Shown piece by piece: positions 12,160 through 25,104 of a stretch of DNA of 64,000 bases. Numbering within the stretch: the first letter of the stretch is position 1; the number at the start of each line of letters is the position of its first letter. This DNA comes from Panthera uncia (lineage: Eukaryota; Chordata; Mammalia; Carnivora; Felidae). The DNA lies in the NCBI RefSeq assembly GCF_023721935.1, contig NW_026057581.1, positions 21,079,612-21,143,611 of the forward strand, read 5' to 3'. Below the pieces are notes generated by a model. The model worked only from the letters and a program-made list of their open reading frames with translations. It was not told where the DNA came from and did not search any database. Made by a program: the position numbers and the translations under genes.

Positions 12160-12305
12160 TGAGTCCAAAGCTTGGCTAGGCCATTGACCAGCTGTGTGAC
12201 CTTGGGCAAGGCATAACCTCTCTGTGCCTCTTTCCTCCTCTAAAGCAAATTTCCTATTTCATTCAGCACAGAGCCAAGCATAACAGGTGCCTAATGAGTG
12301 TTAGC
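12160..12305 (+). mobile_element. MIR SINE relic
   Basis: It contains gaccagctgtgtgaccttgg and gcaaggcataacctctctgt, the MIR core. Confidence 0.85.
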
Positions 12306-12654
12306 TGTTATTATTGCCTTCATTATTAGTCACACAGCTGGAATTTCTTGGAGGCGGTATGTTGCCATCAACCTAAGCACATTGAAGCAGTCTGAAAAAG
12401 AGGGGTGTGTCCCATGTCCTAAGATGACTGAGCTATTTCTTTCACTTTGGAATATTTTTAAAACAAAAGCAGAAATCTGTGTCTACCCCAACCCTCCCAG
12501 TGCAAACACTAGTGGATCCTACCAACTATAGATGTTCCATAAAACCAAAAGTATTTCTGAGACCCTCCTTGATTGAAAAAGCTGGTAGGGACTTTCCCTG
12601 GACACATCAATCAATACATGGTCCCCACCTCCACACACCCCCACAGCAAGCTCT

Positions 12655-12835
12655 AGCTTAGACAGTTACTTGCTGTGTGACCTTGAGAAAATGACTTCAC
12701 CTCTCTGAGGCTTCAGTTTCTTCATCAGTAGAATGAGGATAACCATTTCCTGAAGGGGTAGCTGTGACAATTCAATGAGGTAATATAGGTAAAGTACTTA
12801 CTGTAGTGCTAGGCCCAGACTTCTCAGTGCTCCTC
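12655..12835 (+). mobile_element. MIR SINE relic
   Basis: It contains cttgctgtgtgaccttgag, acctctctgaggcttcagtt and gacaattcaatgaggtaata. Confidence 0.85.
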
Positions 12836-14164
12836 AGTGCCTGCTCCTTAGATTAGTAATGGCCACTGGTAAGAAGCAGGGGCTGCCTGAGCTATAGTTT
12901 GGCGGGGGGCAGAAGGCTGACAGAGGCTGAGGTGAGGGCAGGGAGGATTTGGTGGTCATCAGCTGACCATTCAGAAGCCAGTACAGCATAGCTGACAACA
13001 CACAGCCTAACGAATCTCCTAGCAGGGATCTCAGGAGTAAGTGCCGTCCCCACAAGGTCCTGGACCCACTACCCTCCTCAGCCTCCAGTCAGACAAACTT
13101 GACCCAACTACCTCCTGATTTGTGTGTGATTCCTGCCCTCCTTGCCCTGCCCCCTCCTCTCTTTCTAAAGGCAGCCATGAGAATGACTTCTTGGTATCTC
13201 TGTCTTGTGCCTCCATCATCTCTTCAACACTGAGGTGTCCTGGTGGTACACTGTTTGTGGTGAATTAATTTGTCCAGTGGGCCCCAGTGGCCCAGGGTGT
13301 CCCCTTCCTTGTGACTCAGCCAAGCCCAGTGTGCCCAGAGAAGTAAGCCAGTGTGAAGGGTTCAGAGGGAGAGTGCAAGAATGCTTTCAAGGGCATATTA
13401 TCCTCAGCACTCCCCAAGACCAAGGTGGCTGAAGTGTGGGGTTTCAGCCCATGCTTTGACTCTTCTCCCTCTAGCTCCACAGACTGTGGAGGGCTGACTG
13501 CTTATTTTCCTGCTTCCTGGTTTGCCACCTCAGATCCCTGAATGGTAGACGTTCCTCGAAAGTGCCTCACCTCACAGGGAGCCGTTTTGCACAGAGCAGA
13601 CACACCGCTGATGCCCACAGAGGGAAGAGTCCCCTTCTTAGCAATTCAGAAGAGGGAGGGGCCAAGGCACCTTGGAAGGGCACAGCTGGACAAAATAATT
13701 GGACCTCACAGTAGCAGATGAAATTCTGAGAGGGCCAATGCAAGGTAACATATCCTGGAAGGAACAATTTAAGCCTCCTGTCCCCTGTGTGCCAATGGGT
13801 TTTGAATTATGTGTAACCTCTGGAGGAAGGCATCTATGAATCACTGCGGACAGTTTAATGAAGATGCTTGTGCGATGTTTAGCTGCAGTGCAAACAGTGA
13901 ATAGGGATATGAGGGCTCGTTGAGGAGGGAGAACACAGCTCACTCTGATGGGCAGGGGTAAGGTGACGGTTTGGCCTCACCTTGAAAGAGCTCAGTCTGA
14001 TCACCTCATTATATGACTATCACAGTGGAAATGGAAACAATTTTCAAAGAAAGGGATGGTGGCACTTATTAGTGTCATGAAGGTATTTCCGTGAACAGCT
14101 CTTCTTGTAAATGAAAGCGTTTATCCTGTGTCCTTTTTGCTGGAGAGGATGTAGTCAGATTTGA

Positions 14165-14335
14165 TGATTCTGGGTGAAAGAACTATGCCCACCTCATGGC
14201 TGGCCCCCACCAGACTGCAGCCCCCACAGGGGGAGCAGTGTCTGATCTAATTTATTTTCATTTGTTTTGCCAGCATGTAACAGGGTGCAGGGCACAGAGC
14301 AAGGACTTAATAAATGGAATTGGTTGGAAAACATT
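14165..14335 (+). mobile_element. L2 3' end relic
   Basis: The order ccaccagactgcagccccca, cagggtgcagggcacagagc and acttaataaatgg is that of an L2 3' end. Confidence 0.7.
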
Positions 14336-15575
14336 TTTAATGCTCATTTAACTGAATAAGTGTCATTTAATTCATTTAACAAACACTATTGTGCACTAAT
14401 ATGTCCAAATACCAGATGCTAAGGATTCAGAGAGAAATTAGTCAGCCACTACCCTTGAGGAGCTTGATCCAATGTTCGTGGATGAGACAACCATGTATAG
14501 AACTCTATAAAATATAACACCAGACAGCATGGAGATGAGGGAAAGGGGCTTCCATTCTAAGCCCAGGGGAGCAAAGGCAAAGGCTGTTCACCTGGGAAGT
14601 GGCCATGGGCTCAAAGCCATTATCTCCCTGTAATCATCTGGCTGTGCTGTTCACAGATAGAATGTCAGGGAAATGACCTTGGCCCACAGATGAAACTCAA
14701 GGATATTCCTGTAAAAGTCTAAAGCGCCGAGATGAGACAACCAGAGATCAATCTGCTTCAAGAACCAGGCAGGAAGGAATGAAAGCTTATGCAGAGTTAG
14801 CCTGTGTTCGTATGACCACAGTCGTTGAATATCCAAACTTGCTCTAACTCACCTTCCAGCCCCTTGCCACTCCTTTCCTCTATGCCATCAAGAACACCTG
14901 GCTCTTTGCCTGCCTTCCTGAAGGAGCTGATACCCCCAGGCTGTGCATTCAGTGAGAAGTTGGATCCTTGTTCTTCACCTTTCACCACCTTTTCTGCTTC
15001 TCTACCCTCTAAGTGTCTAATCCCTGCCTCCTTTAAGGACAAACCCACTCCTCACTCTCTTAGTTTTAGAGGTCCAACAGCCAACAGTGTCCCAAATTCC
15101 CTCTGGAAGACAACAGCTCTCTAGATCCCATGACTTCTTTTTGTTCAGTTTCTAAGCCATTCCTCCCCATGTCCCTTTCCATCCTGCTCACATTCCCAGG
15201 GAAGTTGTTCAACTCCTGACAATGGAGCTTCAAGAGAGGTGGGCGGAAGCTCGTGCTATCCATGCCCTCAGGATGTGAAGAGAAGGGGGCTGAGCACATG
15301 CGTGTACGCCAAGATCCATAGCTGACCCGTCTGCTTCTCGAGGTCCAGCTGATTGGCCAATTGGCAGATGTAGAAAACATCCTAACTCGGAGTTTTAAAC
15401 ATTTTATATGATATCAAAGATAATTGGGAAAATGGTGAATACTAAAACAATCAGCAAGTCTTTACTTCCTTTATTCCCTTTTCATTTGAAATTCAGGAGG
15501 TTTGATTAAACTGGCGTTTTCAACTTAGTTTTTGAAAATAATTGTGAACAAGCACATTTGTATTTATCCGTTTCT

Positions 15576-15626
15576 GCTCAAAGTTGCAACAATCTAAGCA
15601 TTAGTCAGTGATCCAAGTGGAAACTA
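15576..15626. repeat. Diverged ~50-bp repeat shared with intron 7 (copy 2)
   Basis: See the partner at 7579-7629. The shared core is attagtcagtgat followed by ccaagtggaaa. No known family recognised. Confidence 0.5.
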
Positions 15627-15729
15627 ATAACAATTTTATTTTGTTTTTCCCTAAGGCATCATGGAAAAACAGTATATCAAGTCAGACTATTCTTGTAATT
15701 TTTTTCCCTCCCTCTCTTCTCTCCATGGT

Positions 15730-15850
15730 TTAAGGTAATACAATTAGCTCTGCCACTAATTAGCTGGGTCACTTTGGGCAAGTTGCTTGACTTCTCTGGG
15801 CTGTAATGTTCTCATATGTGAATGTATGAGTTTGGTCTTAATTATCTCTA
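15730..15850 (+). mobile_element. MIR SINE relic
   Basis: It contains ctctgccactaattagctgg and gtcactttgggcaagttgct. Confidence 0.8.
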
Positions 15851-16854
15851 GGGACATTTCTAGCTTCCCCCTAAAAAAAAAGTTTTAATAAATTTCACTG
15901 TTCTTCCAGCAAGGGCTTTCCTCTCATAATTCCAGAAAGTTCTAGAAAGTAGAAGTACCATATGCTTCTACAACGGTAGAGCATAGTTCTCTACCACTTG
16001 CTCTCTGTGAAGACCTGTTCATCTGCACAGGGCCAGCTGTGATCCACTCACTAGGTGCTGCTTTGCAAATTGACTTCCCATCAGCTCTCAAGGAAGGAAA
16101 AAAAAAATCAAACAGACACCACAGAAAAATTTTGTAGTTTTTGGCATCAGTGAATCTCGTTCTTTTACAAAAATTCCAACTTCCTTCAACACTTGTTGGA
16201 AAGAGTACAGTTGTTATTGTTTTATTTTTTTTCACTCTAAATGCAAAACTCTCTGCTGCAATGGGAAGTATTGACTCTATCAATAAAGCTCTTTGGAAAC
16301 AAGTTTTAGAGCAGAAATTAAGCAGCCTTCACACCTGGAGGCCAGCACAGGATATAATACTGATCCTAATTCTCATTGCAGTCTCTGCACTGGGCATACT
16401 GGTTTGCATATTGTAGGTGTGTTTTTGAAGTTTAGATTGATCTATCTTGTACATTGCTTTAGAGACTCAGTGTGTTCCAGCTAGTTGGACTTTCAGATTC
16501 TTGTATAATACTAAGCTTTAATTACTGTATGTGCAAAAAAGGATTATACAAAAACTAATTCCAGATGAAAAAAAGTAGAGAAAATTTTCTGAATATAGAC
16601 CAAACTGCTTACAGATGTTTGTAAAACTAACCTGTGATACATCCAGGCTACCAATTCCAAACATCTACAAAAGACATTCTTTTCAAATAGATTATCTTTT
16701 TAATGTTACCATCAGCCAAATTGTCTTTGAGGGACTCCTCTAGAGCAAGATCATGAGTTCTGTCACTAGAGAACTAAGAATATGCACTCTGAATCTATAC
16801 CAGAGCCTTGAAGAAAGGATGGAAAAAGTTATTTGCCACCTCCAAAGAATCAAA

Positions 16855-17050
16855 ATAGCTCATGCTTATGGAGTGCTTTCATTGTGCCAGGTTCTGATCT
16901 AACTGGGTGACACATAATAACTTGTTTGATCTTTTTAACAACCTGTTAGGGTACTTGCTATTATTGTCTCCATTTATAGATGAAGAAACTGAGGCACAGT
17001 AACCTAAACATAGTCAGCAGCCAATAAGTGGCAGAGCCTGAATTACAAAC
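16855..17050 (-). mobile_element. MIR SINE relic
   Basis: It contains cattgtgccaggttctgat, tctccatttatagatgaaga and aactgaggcacagtaac, in reversed MIR order. Confidence 0.8.
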
Positions 17051-17747
17051 CCAAAGGGGTTGACTCTAGAGCTCACTTTTTAAATAATACTTTTACTGAA
17101 ATATAATTAACATAACAGTAATTTTAAAATTACAAGATTTTATATTGGGCTTACAATATAGAAAGATATAATCTAAATTATAATAATAGCACAAAGGACA
17201 AAGGGAATGGAACAAAGTTTTCGTATGTTATTAAAAATAGGTTGGTATTAATCTGAACTAGAGTTTTCAGTTAGAATGTTAATTATAATCCCAGGGAAAC
17301 TACTAAGGAAAAACTGAAAAAAATATATAGTGAAAGAAACAGAGAAAGAACTAAAATGGCATACTAGAAAATATCTTTTTACACAAAGTAAAGAAGGAAT
17401 GAGGAATAAAGAAGAAAAAGAACATAATACATATAGCAAGGAACCAGTAAAATGGCAGATGTCAGTCCTACTTATCAGTAATTGGATTAAATGTCAATGG
17501 ATCAAATATTAAGATATGCTTTATGGCCTAACATATGGTTTATTCCAAAGAATGTTTCATTCCCATTTGAGAGATGTGTATTTTGTTGCTGTTGGGTAGG
17601 ACATTTTGTAGACATCCATTAGGTCTGGTTGGCTTATTGTGTTGTTCTAGTCTTCTATTTGCTTGTTAATCTTCTACCTGCTTGTTGTGTCCATTATTGA
17701 AAGTGCAGTATTGAAGTATCCAACTTTTATTTGTTAAGTTGTTTTTT

Positions 17748-17875
17748 TCTTTTTTTGTTTGCTTGCTTGTTTGTCTTTATTAAGGTACAAGTGACATTGG
17801 TTTTGGGTGTACAACATAATGATTAATATTTGTGTATATTGCAAAATGATCACCATAAATTACATAGTTACAAAA

Positions 17876-17911
<36 letters not shown>

Positions 17912-18020
17912 ATGAAGACATTTAAGGTCTCAACTACCAACGTTCAAATAACTGGAAGTTTGTATCTTTTGACCCACTTTACCCCTTTTGCCTCCCCCCT
18001 ACTCTTCACCTCTGGTTGTT
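17748..18020 (-). mobile_element. Nested L1 3' UTR, antisense
   Basis: Text such as tattaaggtacaagtgacat, gggtgtacaacataatgatt and gtatcttttgacccacttt is L1 3' UTR in reverse. It splits the older L1, whose text resumes after 18020. A GT run lies at 17879-17909. Confidence 0.6.
17879..17909 (+). repeat. GT microsatellite
   Basis: About 15 GT units inside the nested L1 3' UTR. Confidence 0.92.
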
Positions 18021-18730
18021 AAATTGTCTATTTTTCCCTTCTGCTTTTAGATATGGGTATGTTAATGATTATTATGTTTTCCTAATAGCATTACCTTTTT
18101 GTCATTATAAAATTTCCTCCTTTGTCTCTAGTAACAATATTTGTCATAAAGTCTATTTTGTCTGACATAAATATAGCTGCTCCAGTTATCTTTTGAGTCT
18201 ATTTTCACAGCCTGTTTTTCCATCTTTTTACTTTCAACCTATTTGCATCTTTGAATATAAAGTGTATCTCTTGGATAAAACATGCAGTTTTGTTATCCAT
18301 CTTGCCAGTCTCTGCCTTTTGACTTTAGTGTTTAGTCTACAAGTGTTTAATGTAAGTACTGATATATATCTGCATTTTACTATAACCTTTCCATATGCAT
18401 TATGTCTTTTTCTTCCCCTATTTCTCCATTACTTTCTTACTTTGTGTAAAAAAATATTTTGTGGTATAGTATTTTAATTCTTTTTCTGTTTCTTTTGACT
18501 ATATATATTTCACTTTTTTCCTTAGTAGTTTCCCTGGGGATTACAATTTAAAACCATAAATTGAAACAACCTGGTTCATACTAATACCAATTAATTTCAA
18601 TAGCATTCAAAAACTCTGTTCTACTCCTCCTGCCTTTGTTCTATTATTGTAATACAGATTACATCTTTCTACATTATAAGCCCACCAACACAATTTTCAA
18701 TTACTGCTTTATGAAGCTGTCTTTAAAATC

Positions 18731-18940
18731 TGGGGTGCCTGGGTGGCTCAGTCAGCTAAGTGTCTGACTTCAACTCAGGTCATGATCTCACAGTTCATGG
18801 GTTCGAGCCTTATGTTGGGCTCTGTGCTGATAGCTCACAGCCTGGAGCCCAATTCGGATTCTGTGTCTTCCTCTCTCTTTGCCCCTCCCCCACTCACTCT
18901 CTGTCTCCCTCTCATAGATAGATAAATAAATAAATAAATA
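18731..18940 (+). mobile_element. Felid tRNA-derived SINE
   Basis: The head is ggggtgcctgggtggctcag and the tail GATA/AAATAA units. It is inserted in the antisense L1. Confidence 0.94.
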
Positions 18941-19243
18941 AAATCAGAAAGAAGAATTAAAAGCAAATATACATTTATACTGTTTTGTTTATTTCTCTAT
19001 GTAGTTACCTTTGCCTTCTTTTTTGAAGGATACTTTTCTTAGATATACAGTTCTTATTTAACTTTTTCTTTCAGCAGTTTGAACATATCATCCCACTGGC
19101 TTCTAGCTTCCATGGTTTCTGATGAGTAGTCAGTTTTCATCCTATTAGTGACCTCTTATACATAATGAATCACTTTTCTCATACTGTGTTCAAGATTTTC
19201 TCTTTATTTTCATCATTCTGCAGTTTGACTCTGAGGTATTTAG

Positions 19244-19311
19244 GCGCGCGCGCATGTGTGTGTGTGTATATATATATCTATAAATGTATGTGTACACACA
19301 CACACACACAC

Positions 19312-19350
<39 letters not shown>
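19244..19350. repeat. Compound CG/TG/TA/CA alternating repeat
   Basis: Successive blocks GCGCGCGCGC, TGTGTG, TATATA, TGTGTACACAC, CACACA and a long TA run make about 107 bp of almost perfect alternating purine-pyrimidine. The TG and CA blocks are inverted relative to each other. Confidence 0.93.
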
Positions 19351-19889
19351 GCTTTGAGTTTGTCCTATTTGAGATTTTTTGACTTCTCAGATATATACAT
19401 TAATGTCTCATCAAATCTGGAAACTTTTAGCTGTTATTTTTTTCAATATTCTTTCTGCTCCTTTCTCTCTTTCCTTTTCTTCAGGGACCTTCACTATGAG
19501 TATGTTTGTACACCTGCTGGTATCCCACATGTCTCTGAGGCTTTGTTCATTTTTCTTCATAGTTTTTCTTCTGTTATTCAGACTAGTCGTTTCAACTGAC
19601 TTATCTTCAAGTTCACTTATTCTTTCTTCTTTGTGTCTACTCAGATCTGCTTTGGAGACCCACTAGTGAATTTTTGAATTTTTCATTCTAGTTATTATAT
19701 ATTTCAGCTCCAGAATTTCTGTTTGATTCCTTTTCATAATTGTTATCTTTTTCATTGATATCCTCTATTTGATTAGACATCATTCACATGGTTTTCTTTA
19801 GTTATTTGAACATGTTTGTTTTACCTTAAACTTTTTGTCTGGTAAACCCAGTGTCTTGGCTTCCTTGGTGATAGTTTCTCTTCATTTTT

Positions 19890-20093
19890 AATTTTTTTAA
19901 ATGTTTATTTCTTTTTGAGAGAGAGAGAGCGTGCATAAGTGGGGGAGTGGCAGAGAGATGGAGATACAGGGTCCAAAACAGGCTCCAGGCCCTGAGCTGC
20001 CAGCACAGAGTCTGGCACGGAACTCTAATTCACAAGCAGTGAGATCATGACCTGAGCCCAAGTCAGACACTCAACTAATACCCAGACGCCCCA
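19890..20093 (-). mobile_element. Felid tRNA-derived SINE, antisense, degraded head
   Basis: Reversed SINE body. Flanks gtgatagtttctctt (about 19868-19882) and gtgacagtttctctt (about 20094-20108) look like a diverged target duplication. Confidence 0.9.
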
Positions 20094-20198
20094 GTGACAG
20101 TTTCTCTTGATTGTTTTTGTTTGTTTGTTTTTCTGTATATGGACCATACTTTTCTGTTTCTTTGCATGTCTTCCATTTTTAAACAGTACTAGACATTT

Positions 20199-20408
20199 TT
20201 TTAATGTTTATTTATTTTTGACACAAAGAGAGACAGAGCATGAACAGGGGAGGGTCAGAGAGAGAGAGAGATGCAGAATCTGAAGCAGGCTCCAGGCTCC
20301 GAGCTATCAGCACAGAGCCCGATGCGGGGCTTGAACTCATGGACTGTGCAATCATGACCTGAGCCCAAGTCAGATGTTTAACCGACTGAGCCACCCAACA
20401 GGTGCCCC
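20199..20408 (-). mobile_element. Felid tRNA-derived SINE, antisense
   Basis: Flanking 17-bp repeats aacagtactagacattt (20182-20198) and aacaatactagacattt (20409-20425) differ by one base. Confidence 0.95.
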
Positions 20409-20493
20409 AACAATACTAGACATTTTAAATAACATAATGTGACAACTCTGTAAATCAGATTTCCTGCTCCCCAGAGTCTGTTGTTGATGTTTG

Positions 20494-20528
20494 TGTTGTT
20501 GTTGTTGTTGTTGCTGCTGCTGCTGTTT
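20494..20528 (+). repeat. TTG/CTG trinucleotide repeat
   Basis: GTT units pass into CTG units. The reverse strand reads poly-Gln or poly-Asn in short spurious frames. It lies within old L1 sequence. Confidence 0.85.
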
Positions 20529-22141
20529 GTTTGATGACTTTCCCAGACTAATTCTGTCAAGTGTCCATTCTTTATCATGTGTGGCCACAGATGTCTCTGC
20601 TGGGTTAGCTTAATGGTCAGTTAACAGTTGGACAAAAATTTATTTAAATACCTTGAACTAACAAGGCCTCAGTCTTACTAAGGAGCTCTCTGTTTGTTGG
20701 AGGAAGGTCTTCAACACTCCATCAGCAAATTTATAATTCTGCTGGCGCCTTTACTTCCTGCTTGCACAGTACCTCGAGATCAGCTAGAAATGAGAATTTA
20801 GAACCCTCTTAGGGCTTTCTTGGGAATGCTCACAGCCCTGCATATGTGTGTGGCCACCTAGACTCAAGAGTATGTCAAAGTTGTTCAAAGCCCCCTGTGA
20901 ACATTTCAGTCCTTAGGGTTTCCTTTTAAGTTTATTAGGGAGCCAGCCTTTTATTATCACCAATTGGTGTCACCCCTTTATGCAACCATGATTTTAAACA
21001 GTTGCTTCTAATTATTTGTGAAAAACATCCTTTGGATAATGTAATTTGCACAGAGTGAAGTCTGAATCAAATCAAATAAAAAGAAGTCCTGGGAATGGAG
21101 ATTTTCAGAAAACTGCCAAACAAGTTAGTGACAATTCTTTGGAGATGGCGCTTTTAGGGAGTTACAAACCCATTTTCTCCCCTTCATTGGTTGCTAGGCT
21201 GGAAGTTTTTATAGCTACCATATTTGTGAAGCTGCTGACTTTCATGACTACCATGGAGCTATGGAGAGGGGGAGTGGGAATAAGGCAAATTCAAATGCTA
21301 CAAAACTTACTATTCTTAATGAGATCCATTTGTTTTTGTTGACTAAGTCTTCAGATTGTTGTAAGTCTTCAGTTCATTCACAGAGTTCTGGAAAAGTTGG
21401 CTTTCATCATGTTTGTTAGTATTCTCATTGTTTTTGTGAAGGAGCACTTTCTTGGAAGTCCTTACTCTACCATTTTAGAAATGTTTCCTTAGAGCACATT
21501 TTTAACCACTACACAAGTGATTTCAAATTAGGAGTCTACCACACTCCTTCACAGTTTTACATTTTGTAGGAATATTTTAGTATCTAGTATCATCTTCCTG
21601 ACACATACCTGTTGAAAGACGTGTTATTTTATGTATACCCTTTTATTTCTCTATTTATTTTGTACATTATAGGGCATTATATTGCTCTTTTAGAAATTGT
21701 GTGTAAAAAGCTATCTATGGTCTTAATTTCAGCATAATAAAGGAATGTTATAAAATATTTGCTTTAAAACTAGGAAGGGGCATTGTTTTTTGAAGGTTGA
21801 AAATAATTTCCGTAGACTTCCCTTTCCTATGATAGTCCTATAAGAGAATATCTTCAAAGAGGACCTGAAGTCCCCAATATACTCAACATCCACTTGAGAG
21901 AAAGCAAGGAGGGAGTTTGAGAAGTTAAAAAAATCAAAGGCTACTACAAATACATCTCAGAAAATTAAAATTCAAGAGAAAGTGAGAGCCATCTGATAAA
22001 TCACATAGAAAGCACTAAGATATTTTCATTAATGAGAAAAATATCATGTTTTGGTTACTCATAAATTCTGCCTAAGAGAGTCATCATACATACCATTCAA
22101 TATTTACCAGTTTTTACATAATTAAAAGCTAATAAAATATA

Positions 22142-22350
22142 GGGGCCTCTGGGTGGCTCAGTTGGTTAAGTGTCAGACTTCAGTTCAGGTTATGATCTCA
22201 TGGTTTGTGAGTTTGAGCCCCACATCGGGCTCTGTGCTGACAGTTCAGAGCCTGGAGCCTGCTTCTGATTCTGTCTCTCCCTCTCTCTCTACCCCTGCCC
22301 AGCTCATGCTCTGTCTCTCTCTGTCTGTAAACAATAAACATTAAAAAAAG
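22142..22350 (+). mobile_element. Felid tRNA-derived SINE with perfect duplication
   Basis: Identical repeats aagctaataaaatata lie at 22126-22141 and 22351-22366. Confidence 0.96.
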
Positions 22351-22951
22351 AAGCTAATAAAATATACACCACAAAGGCTATACTGAATGTATTAATTTCT
22401 TTTGATGATTAATAAGACCTCTAGAAAACCTTGTATAAATAAGAGCTATCAACCTTAGAATTTTATATTCATAAAGAGCTTTATAATGCAAAATGATAAT
22501 TGTGGTACCTATTGAGACTGTTGGCTGTATTTTTTTTAAATCCCTTCAATGATTATGGATAAACTTAGGCAGGATTTATTATAGGCATTTTTTATACATT
22601 AGAGTTACCCAAAACAAATCTTCTCAAAATCCAATTTTTTCTTCATTTTCAGATGGGATATCAATTCCTAATTTTCTATGCCAGAGAGAGTAGTAAAGGT
22701 GGACACGGCCTTATGTTCAAATTGAATCCAGCACAGGGAACCCAGAAGAGTTACAGGGAGCCTTCTGCTAAGAAGTAATGGCAAATGCGGGTCATATGGA
22801 CAGATGACATCTACTTCCTGAGCATTTTAAGAGTTGTTTGTTTTGTTTTTGCTTTGTTTTTGCCAAATTTAGTTTTATTCTCTATCTTACCCTTTTTCTG
22901 AGGCCACAATGAGAAAAGTAAAACAGATAATCAAAACAGGGGAAGGTATCA

Positions 22952-23105
22952 GGGCACCTGGGTTACTCAGTCATTTGAGCATCAGCTCAGGTCATGATCT
23001 TGCATTTTGAGAGTTCAAGCCCCTCATTGGGCTCTGCTCTGGCAGTGAAGCCTGCTTGGGATCCTCTCTTTCCCTCTGTCTCTACCACTCCTATGTTTGT
23101 GTGCT

Positions 23106-23145
<40 letters not shown>

Positions 23146-23160
23146 ATTTTTTAAAAAAAG
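22952..23160 (+). mobile_element. Felid SINE, diverged, with AAAT tail repeat
   Basis: The head is gggcacctgggttactcagt, the body is shortened, and the tail has expanded to about ten AAAT units (23106-23149). A second SINE follows within a few bases. Confidence 0.93.
23106..23149 (+). repeat. AAAT microsatellite in SINE tail
   Basis: Ten or so AAAT units. Confidence 0.92.
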
Positions 23161-23165
23161 AGAGA

Positions 23166-23384
23166 GGTGCCCAGGAGGCTCAGTTGGTTAAGTGCCCGAC
23201 TTTGGCTCAGATCACGATCTTGTGGTTATTGAGCTCAAGCCCCACTTCGGGCTCTGTGCTGACAGCTCAGAGCCCAGAGCCTGCTTCAGATTCTGTTATC
23301 TCCCTCTCTCTCTCTGCCCCTCCCCCACTCATGCTCTGTGTCTCTCTCTCTGTCAAAAATAAATAAACGCTAAAAAAAAAAAGA
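23166..23384 (+). mobile_element. Felid SINE, tandem neighbour
   Basis: The head is gaggtgcccaggaggctcag and the tail aaaataaataaacgctaaaa. It is inserted directly at the A-rich tail of the preceding SINE, same strand. Confidence 0.95.
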
Positions 23385-25104
23385 GGGGAAACTATCAAAA
23401 GAAGAGAAAAAAAGAAATCTATGTGATCATCCCCCAATTTTTAAAAAAATTATTATTAATAAAGCTGCTATAAAATGCTCTCAATAAACATGCAAGAAAC
23501 CAGTACCTGGAAGCTTAAGAAGGGAGTGGAAAGGCTAAGGACTAAGGAAAGACACACTCCCAGAAAACTTCATAAATGGAAACAAACTTCTTAGGTACTA
23601 TGGTACAGTATACCCAATTGAATACATCTGAGCTGGCATTTATCCTGTACATACTGCTAGGAACATACAGTATTTAGGCTGAGTGTCCTTTCTGATTGGT
23701 TGCAGCTTCCAGTGGATTCATGTCTGTTTCTGAGCAGTTATTAATTATTCTGAGCATCACCTCTTCTATAAATGCACCTCATAGCTTCATTTTGGGAGTT
23801 ACAGATCATTCCCAAGCCCACCCCCCATCTTCAACCCCCCTCTAATGGCATCTCTCATGCTACATCAGACTGTGCTTAAACTACTTTCTCATCGGAGGAC
23901 CCCTCCAATGCAAAGGACATGCAAAACAAATACCTTCATTACTTCTCTTTTTTCTTGGTGGGCAGTTGGTTTCTTTGGGGAGATGGGGGGGTGACACTAG
24001 CCTGGTCTCCCCCTGATTGGACCTCTGACTTTGAATGACAACCCCAGCAAGATTTTAAATGTCCCTTTCTGGTTTTAGTATTTCAACAGCCCCTAACTAT
24101 GAACAGCTGCATTCTAAAGTAGGGTAGTGCTCCCAGCTCCCAGCTCCCAGCACCATAAAAGATTCTTCCAGCATGCCTCCCTTTCTCTGAATAATTCCTT
24201 TTTGTTGTCTTGCTTCATTACCTTTCCTAACTGACAAGTTTTTTCTTGGTCCAAGCTTTCATTTCCTCTTTGGAATGTCTTGTTAAACAAGCCTCAGAAC
24301 CCACCAACTTGTCCCTACTTCTTTCAACAACTCCCACCCCACCCCATGCCTACCGCCATTGGAATGGCCAGATCTAAACAATTTCAGGGTGTGCTGTCAT
24401 TTCTGTCACCAATCTCATTGCCTGGATTAAGAGTATAACAAATGAGCCAGGGAAGTGGGGCTGTGCCCATCTGCTACAAATACACAATTTGCAAGATAGA
24501 TAAGTATCTTTCTTCCACCCCCTGTCATTTTTAAAATAAAAGAATTCAAACATTTGGTTTACACTTGAAGTTGGTCCAACACATCTCCTCTAGGGCTTTC
24601 TCTCGATCCTATTTGTACCTTCCCTTGAACCATAATAAAGCTGCAAAAACAGGGTTACAAGCCCACAGCTCTTTCTTCCCTTTTAGTGAAAACTTCCTGG
24701 ACAGATTGTAAATGAGATGACCCTGTGGAGTGTTTAAGCAGTTAGCCAAGTTAAAGGCGGTAAAGGTCTCCTTGTTAAATTATCCACTTCATTGTCTTTG
24801 AACATCTAGAACACAGAGCCCCAAAGCCCATCTAGATCTCAGCTGTGTTCTCTATGTCTTCAACATCCCATGGGCTCTAGCAACTGTAGATATGACCTGA
24901 GCCAGTGGTTAGAACCAGAGCAAATTTTGAACTGTGCACTTACATTTTTTTTTTTGGAGGGGGGAAGGGGGTACTAGTGCATGTTTATTATAAAAATTTC
25001 AAACACTGCTGAAAAAATCATACAGAAGTCAGTCATCCATATTCTAACTGCCCAGAAAATTTCCAGTATCTCCTTAAGTATCCTTTGATATGTCTCTTTG
25101 CATA

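Larger units (their letters stand above)
17525..21480 (-). mobile_element. Long, interrupted old L1, antisense
   Basis: Almost 4 kb read as the reverse complement of old L1. Markers are ttgggtaggacattttgtag, tgtccattattgaaagtgca, ctgctccagttatcttttga, agtgtatctcttggataaaa, ctgatgagtagtcagttttc and, at the far end, ggaagtccttactctaccat. It is broken by a nested L1 3' UTR (17748-18020), felid SINEs (18731, 19890, 20199) and microsatellites. It is probably one ancestral insertion, though several adjacent fragments cannot be excluded. Confidence 0.7.

Noticed and set aside
23106..23149. Regular AAAT units as a CRISPR-like or functional array
   Set aside because: Simple expansion of a SINE tail.
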